Of a stretch of 64,000 nucleotides of DNA, positions 41,043 to 49,931 are shown piece by piece (the first letter of the stretch is position 1; every line of letters begins with the position of its first letter). This DNA comes from Bacillus_AB infantis_C. Lineage in GTDB: Bacteria > Bacillota > Bacilli > Bacillales > Cytobacillaceae. A program made the position numbers and the translations under genes. The notes below the pieces were generated by a model. That model saw only the letters and a program-made list of their open reading frames with translations. It did not search any database and had not been told where the DNA came from. The stretch spans positions 62,001 to 126,000 of the forward strand of contig NZ_JBNILH010000005.1 in the NCBI RefSeq assembly GCF_050107595.1, read 5' to 3'.

Positions 41043-42116
41043 ATGAAAAAGACACTTGTTTTGACGGGCGGGGGCTCAGCCGGCCATGTCACCCCAAATA
41101 TGGCTTTGATTAAAGAGCTGGAGGGGGAAGATGTAGACATCCATTATATTGGCAGCAGAGAAGGCATTGAAAAAGAGCTGATCAGCGGACTTTCCATTCC
41201 CTATCATTCTATTTCAAGCGGCAAACTAAGGAGGTACGCTGACTTTGAAAATGTGAAAGATATGTTCAGAGTGGCAAAAGGATGCAGCGAGGCACTTCTG
41301 ATTCTAAAAAAGCTCAAGCCTGCCCTCGTTTTTTCTAAAGGGGGGTTTGTATCGGTACCGGTCATAACGGCAGCAAAGCTGCTCAGGATTCCAATTTTCA
41401 TCCATGAAAGCGATCTTACACCGGGACTGGCTAACCGGATTTCAAAAAACTTTGCTTCAAAGATCTATACTTCATTTGAAGAAACTCTGCAGTACCTCCC
41501 AACTGGAAAAGCACAGGCAATCGGCTCCCCGATCAGAAGGGAAATCCTCTCTGGCATCAAGGAGAAGGGGCTGAAATTCCTCGGTTTTAACAAGTCCAGG
41601 CCGGTTCTGGCCATCATGGGAGGCAGCCTTGGGGCAAAGAAGATCAACGAAGCAGTGCGGCAGGAGCTTGATCAAATTGGCGGCCAGTTTCAAATTGTGC
41701 ATCTTTGCGGAAAAGGAAATCTTGATCCTGCATTGGAAGGCAGGCCAGGATACAGGCAGTTTGAATTCCTGAACAGTGAACTTTCAGATGTGCTTGCCTG
41801 TTCAGATATGATGATTACCAGAGGCGGTTCTAATGCTATTTTTGAATTTCTCGCCCTCCGCATCCCAATGCTTATCATTCCTTTGAGCAAGAAACAAAGC
41901 AGGGGCGATCAGATTCTGAATGCTGAAAGCTTTGAGGATAAAGGCTATTCACTGACCCTGCAGGAAGAAGAACTGACAGCTGTATCACTGGCCGAGCATA
42001 TCGGCCTCCTGAATAGTCAGAGGGAAAGCATAGTAAAAAAAATGATGGAGTCCGGACTAAAGGATGCTTTATCCGTCATGGCTGGTGACATTAGGGACCA
42101 ATTGCAGCAGAATTAG
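41043..42116 (+). CDS. murG: MurG-type UDP-GlcNAc:lipid I N-acetylglucosaminyltransferase, stand-alone copy
   Basis: 357-aa peripheral membrane GT28 enzyme that makes lipid II. GGGSAGHVTPN (residues 9-19) is the first glycine loop; MGGSLGAKKIN (about 192-202) the second; SKGGFVSVP and ITRGGSNAIFE (about 260-270) the sugar-nucleotide site. The loop GGGSAGHVTP differs from the GGGTGGHIYPA form of the dcw-cluster MurG of B. subtilis and is found in second MurG copies of some Bacillus. The gene is alone here, not in a division cluster, so a main murG may exist elsewhere. Confidence 0.85.
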   Translation: MKKTLVLTGGGSAGHVTPNMALIKELEGEDVDIHYIGSREGIEKELISGLSIPYHSISSGKLRRYADFENVKDMFRVAKGCSEALLILKKLKPALVFSKGGFVSVPVITAAKLLRIPIFIHESDLTPGLANRISKNFASKIYTSFEETLQYLPTGKAQAIGSPIRREILSGIKEKGLKFLGFNKSRPVLAIMGGSLGAKKINEAVRQELDQIGGQFQIVHLCGKGNLDPALEGRPGYRQFEFLNSELSDVLACSDMMITRGGSNAIFEFLALRIPMLIIPLSKKQSRGDQILNAESFEDKGYSLTLQEEELTAVSLAEHIGLLNSQRESIVKKMMESGLKDALSVMAGDIRDQLQQN

Positions 42117-42200
42117 TCTTCTGGGCCTTTGTTCGCTTATTTGTTCGGTTCTAAAAAGGAAAATCAAGCCTATCTTCATATCTGAATATTCCTTCTATTT

Positions 42201-42209
42201 TGTTATAAT
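42201..42209 (+). promoter_or_regulatory. Extended -10 promoter of ispA
   Basis: TGT-TATAAT, a perfect extended -10, about 50 bp before the ispA ATG. Confidence 0.6.
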
Positions 42210-42260
42210 GGTGATACATCTTGTTTCTGCATCCTGAATTACTCTGAAGGAGGGAATAGT

Positions 42261-43223
42261 ATGAAAGAATGTGTCCGAGTGATCCCGTATCAGGTAATTG
42301 AACAATCAGAGGCGGTGTCAGGCATTCCGGAAGGCATCGGATTGATCCAGGCGCCAAAAATCTGGGAAGAAACAAGGGGAGAAGGCATAACAATCGCTGT
42401 ACTGGATACCGGCTGTGACATCAGCCACCCTGATTTAAAGAATCAAATCATCGGAGGCAGGAATTTTACTGGTGATGATTCCGGAAATCCGGATATTTAT
42501 AAAGATTATAACGGCCATGGTACCCATGTCGCGGGAACCATTGCAGCTGAAGGCAAAGAGCCAGGCATATCGGGCGTTGCGCCAGCTGCAAAGCTGCTCA
42601 TTGTGAAAGTGCTGGATAGAAACGGCTCAGGCCAATATGACTGGATCATTGAAGGAATCCGCTACGCTATTGACCAAAAAGCCGATATCATTTCCATGTC
42701 GCTCGGCGGTCCGAATGACTTGCCTGAGCTCCATGAAGTTATAAAGGAAGCTGTCCGGAACAACATCTCTGTTGTATGTGCAGCTGGCAATGAAGGAGAC
42801 GGGAAAGATTCGACGGATGAGTTCGCATACCCTGGCTGCTATAATGAAGTCATCAGTGTAGGCGCGATTGATCTGGAAAGAAATTCTTCACAATTTACCA
42901 ATTCACATAATGAAATTGACCTGGTAGCACCAGGTGAAGAAATACAGTCAACCTTTCTGAATGGGAAGTATGCCACATTAAGCGGCACCTCCATGGCTGC
43001 CCCGCATGTATCGGGAGCGATGGCGCTTATTAAGAATGTGGCCAACAAAAGCTTTGACAGGAAGCTGTCTGAGGCAGAGCTGTTCGCCCAGCTTATCAGG
43101 CGCACGGTTCCGCTCGGCAATTCAGCTAAGCTGGAAGGCAATGGTCTGGTTTATTTAACTTTGCTTCAGCATCTGTCAGATATTTTCACACCTAAAGTTC
43201 TGCCGATGGTTGTTAAACCATGA
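42261..43223 (+). CDS. ispA: Major intracellular serine protease IspA (subtilase)
   Basis: 320 aa, no signal peptide. The catalytic triad is Asp49 (VLDTGC), His86 (NGHGTHVAGT) and Ser244 (SGTSMAAPHVSG), with the oxyanion Asn177 (AAGNEGD). A short N-terminal propeptide with LIPY-like sequence (VIPY, residues 7-10) blocks the active site in this family until cleaved. Matches IspA of B. subtilis throughout; such enzymes degrade cytosolic protein in stationary phase and sporulation. The stop overlaps the start of the next gene (ATGA). Confidence 0.93.
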   Translation: MKECVRVIPYQVIEQSEAVSGIPEGIGLIQAPKIWEETRGEGITIAVLDTGCDISHPDLKNQIIGGRNFTGDDSGNPDIYKDYNGHGTHVAGTIAAEGKEPGISGVAPAAKLLIVKVLDRNGSGQYDWIIEGIRYAIDQKADIISMSLGGPNDLPELHEVIKEAVRNNISVVCAAGNEGDGKDSTDEFAYPGCYNEVISVGAIDLERNSSQFTNSHNEIDLVAPGEEIQSTFLNGKYATLSGTSMAAPHVSGAMALIKNVANKSFDRKLSEAELFAQLIRRTVPLGNSAKLEGNGLVYLTLLQHLSDIFTPKVLPMVVKP

Positions 43224-44029
43224 ACAGCCTGTCAGAACAGCTCGCTGCTGAACGGGAGGCTGCACTAGCGAACCTGCAGGTCCAAAGCTCGGAGCGTGTC
43301 TATTATGATGAAGCTGCAGACCGTGAGAAATGCCAAGCTTATTATGCTTCCCTCGATTTTGAGGCAGCGGAGGCCAAAGAAGACCTTCGGAAGCTTGTGG
43401 AGGAAACCCATAAGACCGTCCTGAAATATTCCCCTCATCTCTATTTATATCCCTGGGTAGATCTGCAGGAGAACTTTGCTCTTAAAAGCCTCTACTCAGG
43501 CGGCAGGATGGATCCGGCTGAGAGCATTAAGCACGATGCGGAAATATGGATGAAGCGAAAACGGACTGGAGACACGCAAGCAAAGCTGAATTGCGAGCAT
43601 GTGATTCCGCAGTCCTGGTTCAGTGAACAGCAGCCGATGAAGGGGGATCTCCATCATCTGTTCGCCTGTGAGCCTGCATGCAACAGCATGAGGAGCAATT
43701 TTCCTTATGAAGACTTTCCTTCCTATAAGCCGGAAGCTTCTGTTTTCGGAATAAGAGGCGGCTGCGGTATGGCTGAAGAAGGAAAGTTTGAACCGGAGTA
43801 CGGCAAAGGAATCGCAGCCCGGGCATGCTTTTACTTTTTCCTGAGGTATCAGCATTTCAAGCCTGAAGATCACGGAATCAACTGCGGGCTCCTTCATAAA
43901 TGGCATCTTGAATTTCCTGTATCCCTTTATGAAAAGCACAGGAATACGGCAATTGAGGAGCTGCAGGGCAATCGCAATCCATTCATTGATTTTCCGGAAA
44001 TTGCAGGGAAAATGACTGATTCAAATTAA
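43220..44029 (+). CDS. Endonuclease I family nuclease, no signal peptide
   Basis: 269 aa. LNCEHVIPQSWF (about 122-133), KGDLHHLFACEPACN (about 140-154) and RSNFPY are the beta-beta-alpha metal motif of the EndA/Bsn family, which degrades DNA and RNA. Related Bsn (YurI) is secreted, but this protein begins with a charged helix (MNSLSEQLAAEREAALANL) and has no signal. Its ATG overlaps the ispA stop by four bases, so translation is coupled to the protease. A joint role in recycling of cell content is inferred. Confidence 0.82.
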   Translation: MNSLSEQLAAEREAALANLQVQSSERVYYDEAADREKCQAYYASLDFEAAEAKEDLRKLVEETHKTVLKYSPHLYLYPWVDLQENFALKSLYSGGRMDPAESIKHDAEIWMKRKRTGDTQAKLNCEHVIPQSWFSEQQPMKGDLHHLFACEPACNSMRSNFPYEDFPSYKPEASVFGIRGGCGMAEEGKFEPEYGKGIAARACFYFFLRYQHFKPEDHGINCGLLHKWHLEFPVSLYEKHRNTAIEELQGNRNPFIDFPEIAGKMTDSN

Positions 44030-44059
44030 TAAAACTCTGGAGGTACTGTTTTTAGCTTA

Positions 44060-44389
44060 ATGCAGCCTTTTACTCAAAGAACGATAAAAATCATTAAAGA
44101 AATACCTGCGGGAAAGGTGATGACTTACGGCCAGATCGCCGAACTTGCCGGCAGCCCCCGCGCAGCCAGGCAGGTCGTCCGGATTCTTCATTCGCTGAGC
44201 AGGCAGGAGAATCTTCCCTGGCACAGGGTCGTCAACAAAATGGGTGAAATCAGCATGAAGGATCCTTTGGCTCAGGAGGAACAGAGATTTCTCCTTGAAG
44301 CGGAAGGCATCACTGTAGACAGCAAAGGAACGATCCTACTGGAAAATTTTCTGCACAAGCCAAAAAAAGGGCTGGATAATAATACCTGA
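44060..44389 (+). CDS. Alkyltransferase-like protein (ATL)
   Basis: 109 aa resembling the C-terminal domain of O6-methylguanine-DNA methyltransferase: DNA-binding helix (MTYGQIAELAGSPRAARQVV, about 21-40) and active-site loop PWHRVV (53-58). The acceptor Cys of MGMT (PCHRV) is Trp54, the hallmark of ATL proteins, which bind O6-alkylguanine and hand it to nucleotide excision repair instead of removing the alkyl group. GGAGG lies 16 bases before the ATG, unusually far. Confidence 0.88.
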   Translation: MQPFTQRTIKIIKEIPAGKVMTYGQIAELAGSPRAARQVVRILHSLSRQENLPWHRVVNKMGEISMKDPLAQEEQRFLLEAEGITVDSKGTILLENFLHKPKKGLDNNT

Positions 44390-44401
44390 TTTTGATATGA
44401 T
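44373..44401 (+). promoter_or_regulatory. Promoter of the T-box/ileS transcript
   Basis: TGGATA, 17 bp, TATGAT with TG one base before (extended -10). Confidence 0.5.
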
Positions 44402-44407
44402 AATAAA

Positions 44408-44668
44408 AATCTTAAATTCTATGACGAGAACAAGTAGGAAAGGGAATGTTCCTTCAGCGAGCTGGGTATGGTGAGAGCCAGCGGAAACGATCTTTCTGAA
44501 ACATCATCTCTGAGATGCAGGTCTGAAATCCAGTAAGTCCTGACGGGTGTCCGCCGTTAAAAGGAACGCGTATGATGGTACGTTGATGAGCGCTATTGCG
44601 TCTGCAATAGAATTTGGGTGGTAACGCGGGTATAACACTCGTCCCTTTACAGGGGCGGGTGTTTTTTA
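44408..44668 (+). promoter_or_regulatory. T-box leader (tRNA-Ile sensing) of ileS
   Basis: The T-box core TTGGGTGGTAACGCGG (44614-44629) pairs with the tRNA acceptor end. It is followed by a competing terminator ACACTCGTCCCT / AGGGGCGGGTGT (44635-44667) with T6. In Stem I the specifier loop shows ATC (44503-44508, ATCATC) before CTCTGAGATG, the Ile codon. Uncharged tRNA-Ile would favour antitermination and raise ileS expression. Confidence 0.9.
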
Positions 44669-44706
44669 TTTCCCTAAAAAATTCAAAAAGGAAGGCAGGT
44701 ACTGAA

Positions 44707-47700
44707 ATGGAAAGCACTCAGGCAAGAGAACACAGGATCAGGGGGTATTGGAGGGCAGAGAATATTTTTGCCAGATCCGTTTCCAATCGTGCAGGCAAAA
44801 CTCCTTTCGTTTTTTATGAAGGGCCTCCGACCGCCAACGGCCTGCCGCATGCCGGCCATGCCCTCGGCAGGACATACAAGGATTTGACAGCCCGCTACTG
44901 GACGATGAAAGGGAGGCAGGTAATCAGGAAAGCCGGCTGGGATACACATGGACTTCCGGTTGAGCTGGGAGTGGAGAAAGCACTCGGCATATCAGGAAAG
45001 AAGGAAATCGAGGAGTATGGTGTAGGAGCGTTTATTGAAAAGTGCCGTGAAAGTGTCTTCCAATATGAAAAGCAGTGGAGGAAATTCACAGAGCAGCTTG
45101 GATACTGGACAGACATGGATGAGCCTTATATGACTTTAAGCAATGAATATATCGAGTCGGTATGGCATATCCTTGGGACAATTCACGAAAAGGGGCTGCT
45201 TTACAAAGGGCATCGAGTATCCCCCTACTGTCCTAGCTGCCAGACTTCCTTGAGTTCCCATGAAACTGCGCAGGGCTACAAGGATGTAAAAGATTTAAGC
45301 GCAACCGTCACTTTCAGGCTGAAAGGAAGGGAGAATGAATATCTCCTCGGCTGGACGACGACGCCCTGGACACTTCCGGCCAATGTGGCGCTGGCTGTCC
45401 ACCCCCAGGTACGTTATGCAAGAGTAAAGAACGGAGACAAAATTTATATCGCTGCTGAAAACAGAGTGGCAGATCTTTTCCAAAGCTATGACGAAATCAT
45501 TGAAACACTTGAAGGAAAAGAGATCGCGGGATGGGAATATGAGCCCCCCTTTCAGGCTGATGGGCTTGAAGGTGCGCACAGAGTCGTTGGCGCTGATTTT
45601 GTCACTGAAAAAAGCGGCACAGGAATCGTTCATCTTGCTCCCGCTTATGGTGAAGACGATTACCGGGCGATAAAGGAAAATGGGCTCCCTTTCATCCATA
45701 TCGTTGATTCTAAAGGGTGTTATACCGATGAATTTCCGCCGCTCGCAGGGAGGTTTGTCAAAGACTGTGATGTGGACATCTTAAAAATGCTGGGAAGCAA
45801 GGACTTGTTATTCCATAAAGAGAAGTATGAACACAGCTATCCATTTTGCTGGCGGTGCGACTCTCCGCTGCTTTATTACGCATCTGACAGCTGGTTCATC
45901 AAAACATCTTCGCTGAAGGAGAAATTCCTTGAGCTCAACAGCCAGGCTGAATGGCATCCAAGCCACATGAAGAACGGCCGCTTCGGCAATTTTCTTGAGG
46001 GGCTGGTGGATTGGAATATCAGCCGGAGCCGCTATTGGGGTACTCCGCTCAATATCTGGGTCTGCGAAGCTTGCGGTTCGGAGAAAGCACCAAAAAGCTT
46101 TCAGGAGCTGCAGGAGCTGTCAAAAGCCAATGGAAAGCTTGCTGATTATCATAAGCCTTATGTCGATGAAGTGAATATCCCTTGCCCGCACTGCGATGGT
46201 AAAATGACCCGGACCCCGGAGGTCATCGATGTCTGGTTTGACTCCGGAAGTATGCCGTATGCCCAGCATCATTACCCTTTTGAACATACAGAGACATTTT
46301 CAAGGCAATTTCCGGCCGATGCAGTCATAGAGGGTGTGGATCAGACCAGAGGATGGTTTTACTCATTGCTCGCCGTTTCAGTCTTGTACAAGGGCGGATT
46401 GCCTTATAAAAATGTCCTCGCACTTGAGCATGTCCTTGATGAAAATGGACAGAAAATGTCTAAAAGCAAAGGAAATGCCCTTGATCCGGGAGAGCTGATC
46501 ACGGAATATGGAGCCGATGCTTTAAGGTGGGCACTGGTGGAGGACAGCAGTCCATGGAAGCCCAAGAAGTTTTCGGAGAGGAATGCGGCAGAGGCAAAAT
46601 CAAAGCTGGTCGACTCGCTTGCAAGCATTCATCATTTTTACAGCCTCTACAGCAGGATTGATCATTTTGTACCAGGCAGCCGTCAATCTTCCGGCAGCCC
46701 AATGGACCGGTGGATCCTTTCACGTCTGCATAGTGTCATTGAAACGGTAAACAGGGAGATGGGCAGCTACCAGGCAACCAATGCCAGCAGGGCAGCAGGC
46801 ACACTGATTGAAGAGGTCAGCAACTGGTATATCAGAAGGAACAGGGAAAGATTCTGGGCGAAGGGCATGGAAGAGGATAAAATGTCTGCATTCCAGACAC
46901 TGTATACTTTATTGGACAATATCTCCCGCATGCTGGCCCCATTCGTGCCTTTCATAGCTGAAAGCGTCTACTTGGATCTGACAGGCAGAAGCGTTCACCT
47001 TGAAGACTACCCAGAGGCCGATACCGCCTTGATTAACAGGGAACTGGAAGAAAGCATGGCTGAAGTTATGGAACTGGTGGAGCTGGGCAGAAGCATCCGC
47101 CATTCACAGCAGATGAAGACGAAGCAGCCGCTGGCCGAAATGCTTGTGCAATGCAGCAAGGAAAAGGAAAAACAATTAAAAGCTTTCAGCAGGATCATTA
47201 AGGAAGAGCTGAATGTAAAAGAGATTTCCTGGGGTGATAGCTGGACAGACAAATACAACTGCAGACTGAAGCTGAATTTTAAAGCAGCAGGGAGGAAGTA
47301 TGGAAAGAAAGCCAATCTGGTTCATCAGTCGCTGCAGCAGCTCCCTGAATCAGATATCCGCCAGCTGCTGGAGACAGGGAGCCTTGTTTTGCAGGCAGGC
47401 GATGAAAAGCTGCAGGTCGAAGCCAGAGACATAACTGTGGAAAGACTCCCAAAGAAAGGCTACGCGGAAAGCAGCGGCCGAAATATGACAGTTCTTTTGA
47501 AAACAGAATTGACTGAGGAATTGAAAAGGGAAGGCTCTGTGAGGGATTTTATCAGAGGAATACAGGATTTAAGGAAAAAGCTTGAGCTTCCTATCGATAA
47601 AAGAGTTATGCTGCATATCGATACAACTTCTGAAGCAGAAGGAATACTGCGTGAATTTGAGGATCTTTTATACGCCAATATCGTTCTTGAAGGGATTGCT

Positions 47701-47772
47701 TTCACGCCTCTGAAAGCACCAATGCTGAATGGAAGGCTTGGCGGGGAATTCATAGCTGTCTCACTGACATAA
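44707..47772 (+). CDS. ileS: Isoleucyl-tRNA synthetase, type 2 (IleS2)
   Basis: 1021-aa class I synthetase. HIGH-type motif appears as HAGH (about 48-51, PPTANGLPHAGHALGR), KMSKS as KMSKSKGN (about 582-589); an editing domain lies between (GWTTTPWTLPAN, about 217-228). Long length, HAGH variant and C-terminal form point to the eukaryote-like type 2 enzyme, which is generally insensitive to mupirocin, rather than the roughly 920-aa type 1. Start ATG after AAGGAAGG; the frame extends back into the T-box but has no site there. Controlled by the T-box. Whether a type 1 copy exists elsewhere is unknown. Confidence 0.92.
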   Translation: MESTQAREHRIRGYWRAENIFARSVSNRAGKTPFVFYEGPPTANGLPHAGHALGRTYKDLTARYWTMKGRQVIRKAGWDTHGLPVELGVEKALGISGKKEIEEYGVGAFIEKCRESVFQYEKQWRKFTEQLGYWTDMDEPYMTLSNEYIESVWHILGTIHEKGLLYKGHRVSPYCPSCQTSLSSHETAQGYKDVKDLSATVTFRLKGRENEYLLGWTTTPWTLPANVALAVHPQVRYARVKNGDKIYIAAENRVADLFQSYDEIIETLEGKEIAGWEYEPPFQADGLEGAHRVVGADFVTEKSGTGIVHLAPAYGEDDYRAIKENGLPFIHIVDSKGCYTDEFPPLAGRFVKDCDVDILKMLGSKDLLFHKEKYEHSYPFCWRCDSPLLYYASDSWFIKTSSLKEKFLELNSQAEWHPSHMKNGRFGNFLEGLVDWNISRSRYWGTPLNIWVCEACGSEKAPKSFQELQELSKANGKLADYHKPYVDEVNIPCPHCDGKMTRTPEVIDVWFDSGSMPYAQHHYPFEHTETFSRQFPADAVIEGVDQTRGWFYSLLAVSVLYKGGLPYKNVLALEHVLDENGQKMSKSKGNALDPGELITEYGADALRWALVEDSSPWKPKKFSERNAAEAKSKLVDSLASIHHFYSLYSRIDHFVPGSRQSSGSPMDRWILSRLHSVIETVNREMGSYQATNASRAAGTLIEEVSNWYIRRNRERFWAKGMEEDKMSAFQTLYTLLDNISRMLAPFVPFIAESVYLDLTGRSVHLEDYPEADTALINRELEESMAEVMELVELGRSIRHSQQMKTKQPLAEMLVQCSKEKEKQLKAFSRIIKEELNVKEISWGDSWTDKYNCRLKLNFKAAGRKYGKKANLVHQSLQQLPESDIRQLLETGSLVLQAGDEKLQVEARDITVERLPKKGYAESSGRNMTVLLKTELTEELKREGSVRDFIRGIQDLRKKLELPIDKRVMLHIDTTSEAEGILREFEDLLYANIVLEGIAFTPLKAPMLNGRLGGEFIAVSLT

Positions 47773-47826
47773 CCACTGGCTGTCCGGCACCTTTTAAAAA
47801 CACTACTTCTTCCTCACAATGAAAAT

Positions 47827-47853
47827 AAAGGAAATGCAGCATTCAAAGCGAAG
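47827..47853 (+). promoter_or_regulatory. Sigma-H promoter of dacC
   Basis: AAAGGAAAT (consensus RNAGGAWWW, perfect), 11 bp, AGCGAAG (consensus RNNGAAT, one mismatch). B. subtilis dacC is known to use sigma-H. Confidence 0.65.
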
Positions 47854-47939
47854 TAACTGTTAATACTTATAAATCTGGCAAAACTTAACTTCTAATTTTG
47901 GATCTGAATTTAAGCTTTGCCCTGGGAAGGTGCTGCTGC

Positions 47940-49424
47940 TTGTTGAGAAAGTGGAAGATTGTCATCCTTATAACAGCTATATTATTCATTTCAGCCTCGC
48001 CATATGCTTATGAACTATCCCGCCAGGCTGCGGCGGTTGAAGAGGGTGGACTGACGGCAGACCTGAATCAGCTTCTGAATAATGATCCCATCCTCTCTGG
48101 AGCGCTGGCGGGGGTAAGCATCAGGAATGCAGATACAGGCGAACTGCTGTATGACCATATCGGCGGGATCCGCCTCAGGCCGGCATCCAATATGAAGCTG
48201 CTTACATCCGCCGCTTCCCTTCAGGTTCTTGGCGAAGAATACCGGTTTACCACTGAAGTTCTGACAGACGGACTCCATAAAAATGGCAATCTGCATGGAA
48301 ATCTATATTTGAAAGGCAAAGGCGATCCGACCCTGTTAAAAAGCGACTTTGACAAGATGGCAGCCGAGTTAAAGCAAAAAGGCATTAAAACGATTCATGG
48401 CAGCCTCATTGCAGATGACAGCTGGTATGATGACATAAGGCTTTCAAAAGATCTGCCCTGGAGCGACGAATCCTATTATTACGGCGGCCAGGTTTCAGCA
48501 CTGACTGCATCACCAAATGAAGATTATGATGCAGGCACGGTCATTGTAGAGGTAAATCCTGGACTTTCTGCAGGGAAAAAGCCGGCTGTCTCCCTGACTC
48601 CTGAAACAGGCTATGTAAAAATCGTTAACGAGGCAGCGACCGTCCAGGCCGATGGCAAAAAGGACATTACTATTGAGCGGGACCATGGTACAAACACCAT
48701 CCGCATTACCGGGACCATACCCGAAAAGGCAAGCAGGTCAAGAGAATGGATAGCAGTGTGGGAGCCGGCCGGCTATGCGCTTGATCTGTTCAGTCAGTCA
48801 TTGAAGGAATACGGGATAGGCGTAACCGGAAAAATGGTACAGGGGAAAGCCCCTGAAAAGACCTCTCTGCTGCTGGCACATCAATCCATCGCATTGAAGG
48901 ACTTATTAATTCCTTTTATGAAACTCAGCAATAACAGCCATGCTGAAGTATTGGTCAAAGAAATGGGCAAAAAGGTGAAGAATGAAGGAAGCTGGGAAAA
49001 AGGCCTTGAAGTTGTCTCAGACCAGCTTGCACACTGGGGAGTCAATAAAGACACCCTGATCCTTCGTGATGGGTCGGGCATATCCCATGTCAGCCTTATT
49101 CCGCCTAATGAGCTGTCACAGCTGTTATACAGCGTCCAGTCTGAGAAGTGGTACCCCTCATTTGAGAGATCACTCCCATTGGCAGGAGCCCAGGACAGAT
49201 TAATTGGCGGAACACTCCGCAACAGAATGAAAAACTCTGCAGCAGAAGGAAAGATCAAAGCCAAGACAGGTTCCATATCCACTGTAAGCTCCCTTTCCGG
49301 ATATGCAGAAACCCAAAGCGGTGAAAAGCTCGTTTTCAGCATTGTCCTCAATAATCTGAAGGATGACAGCAAAGCAAAAATTATAGAAGATAAGATTGCA
49401 ATCCTGCTGGCAGAACAGCCATGA
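47940..49424 (+). CDS. dacC: D-alanyl-D-alanine carboxypeptidase DacC (peptidase S13, PBP4a)
   Basis: 494 aa from a TTG nine bases after GGAAGG (47943 is also possible); the frame continues upstream without ribosome site. Signal peptide (RKWKIVILITAILFI...), then S13 motifs: Ser83-Lys86 (SNMK), SNN at 330-332 and KTG at 442-444. The large insertion between motif 1 and motif 2 is typical of this low-molecular-weight PBP class. It trims or opens peptidoglycan peptides in stationary phase; a sigma-H promoter fits. It follows IleS2 but has its own promoter. Confidence 0.9.
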   Translation: MLRKWKIVILITAILFISASPYAYELSRQAAAVEEGGLTADLNQLLNNDPILSGALAGVSIRNADTGELLYDHIGGIRLRPASNMKLLTSAASLQVLGEEYRFTTEVLTDGLHKNGNLHGNLYLKGKGDPTLLKSDFDKMAAELKQKGIKTIHGSLIADDSWYDDIRLSKDLPWSDESYYYGGQVSALTASPNEDYDAGTVIVEVNPGLSAGKKPAVSLTPETGYVKIVNEAATVQADGKKDITIERDHGTNTIRITGTIPEKASRSREWIAVWEPAGYALDLFSQSLKEYGIGVTGKMVQGKAPEKTSLLLAHQSIALKDLLIPFMKLSNNSHAEVLVKEMGKKVKNEGSWEKGLEVVSDQLAHWGVNKDTLILRDGSGISHVSLIPPNELSQLLYSVQSEKWYPSFERSLPLAGAQDRLIGGTLRNRMKNSAAEGKIKAKTGSISTVSSLSGYAETQSGEKLVFSIVLNNLKDDSKAKIIEDKIAILLAEQP

Positions 49425-49428
49425 AGCC

Positions 49429-49476
49429 AAGAAGCAGGCAGATTCCTTTCACTATGGAGTCTGCCTGCTTCTTTTA
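49429..49476. terminator. Long bidirectional terminator dacC / ypbS
   Basis: Fourteen-bp arms AAGAAGCAGGCAGA / TCTGCCTGCTTCTT around a 17-20-nt loop, followed by TTTTAG; A-rich on the other side. Confidence 0.8.
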
Positions 49477-49488
49477 GTTAAAAATCGT

Positions 49489-49746
49489 TTAATTCATACG
49501 TCCTGCATACTCCTCAACCATTTCAGCTGTCACAAGCTTCCTGGAAGGAACAATACCCTGTCTGGCAAGCTGGTTGATTTCCTCTGTCACTTCATTGATT
49601 TTCACAGTAGAAAATGCTTTTCCTTCTTTACACAGAGATAAGGCTTCTTCAATAAACGCTTCTCTTTTTGCGTCAAGCTCAAGAAAGCGGGTGATTCTTG
49701 TGTTTAATTTCCTCGCATGTTCGGTTAAATCATGATGTACACTCAT
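49489..49746 (-). CDS. ypbS: YpbS-like (DUF2533) protein
   Basis: 85 aa, helical and hydrophilic, beginning MSVHHDLTEHARKLNTRITR and ending VTAEMVEEYAGRMN. The ARK..R..LELDAKRE..IEEAL pattern and length agree with the DUF2533 family (YpbS of B. subtilis), of unknown function. Start ATG follows ATAGGAGTG. Divergent from the SUV3-like helicase gene. Confidence 0.65.
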   Translation of the reverse strand: MSVHHDLTEHARKLNTRITRFLELDAKREAFIEEALSLCKEGKAFSTVKINEVTEEINQLARQGIVPSRKLVTAEMVEEYAGRMN

Positions 49747-49931
49747 CGTTTCACTCCTATATCAAAAGGCTAATATCATATTATCAACTAACCTCCAATT
49801 CGTTAAGAAAAACTTTTGCTCTGTCAGCGGTCTCAGCGAACTTTAAAGGATAGGCGGCCGGCCAATACATGATAATATAATATACAGGCTCTTTTAAAGG
49901 CGCCGATTAATATTTAAAGGGGGGAATTTCC

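Noticed and set aside
44614..44706. N-terminal extension of IleS starting inside the T-box
   Set aside because: The frame overlaps the antiterminator and terminator; a ribosome site and ATG at 44707 give the proper N-terminus.
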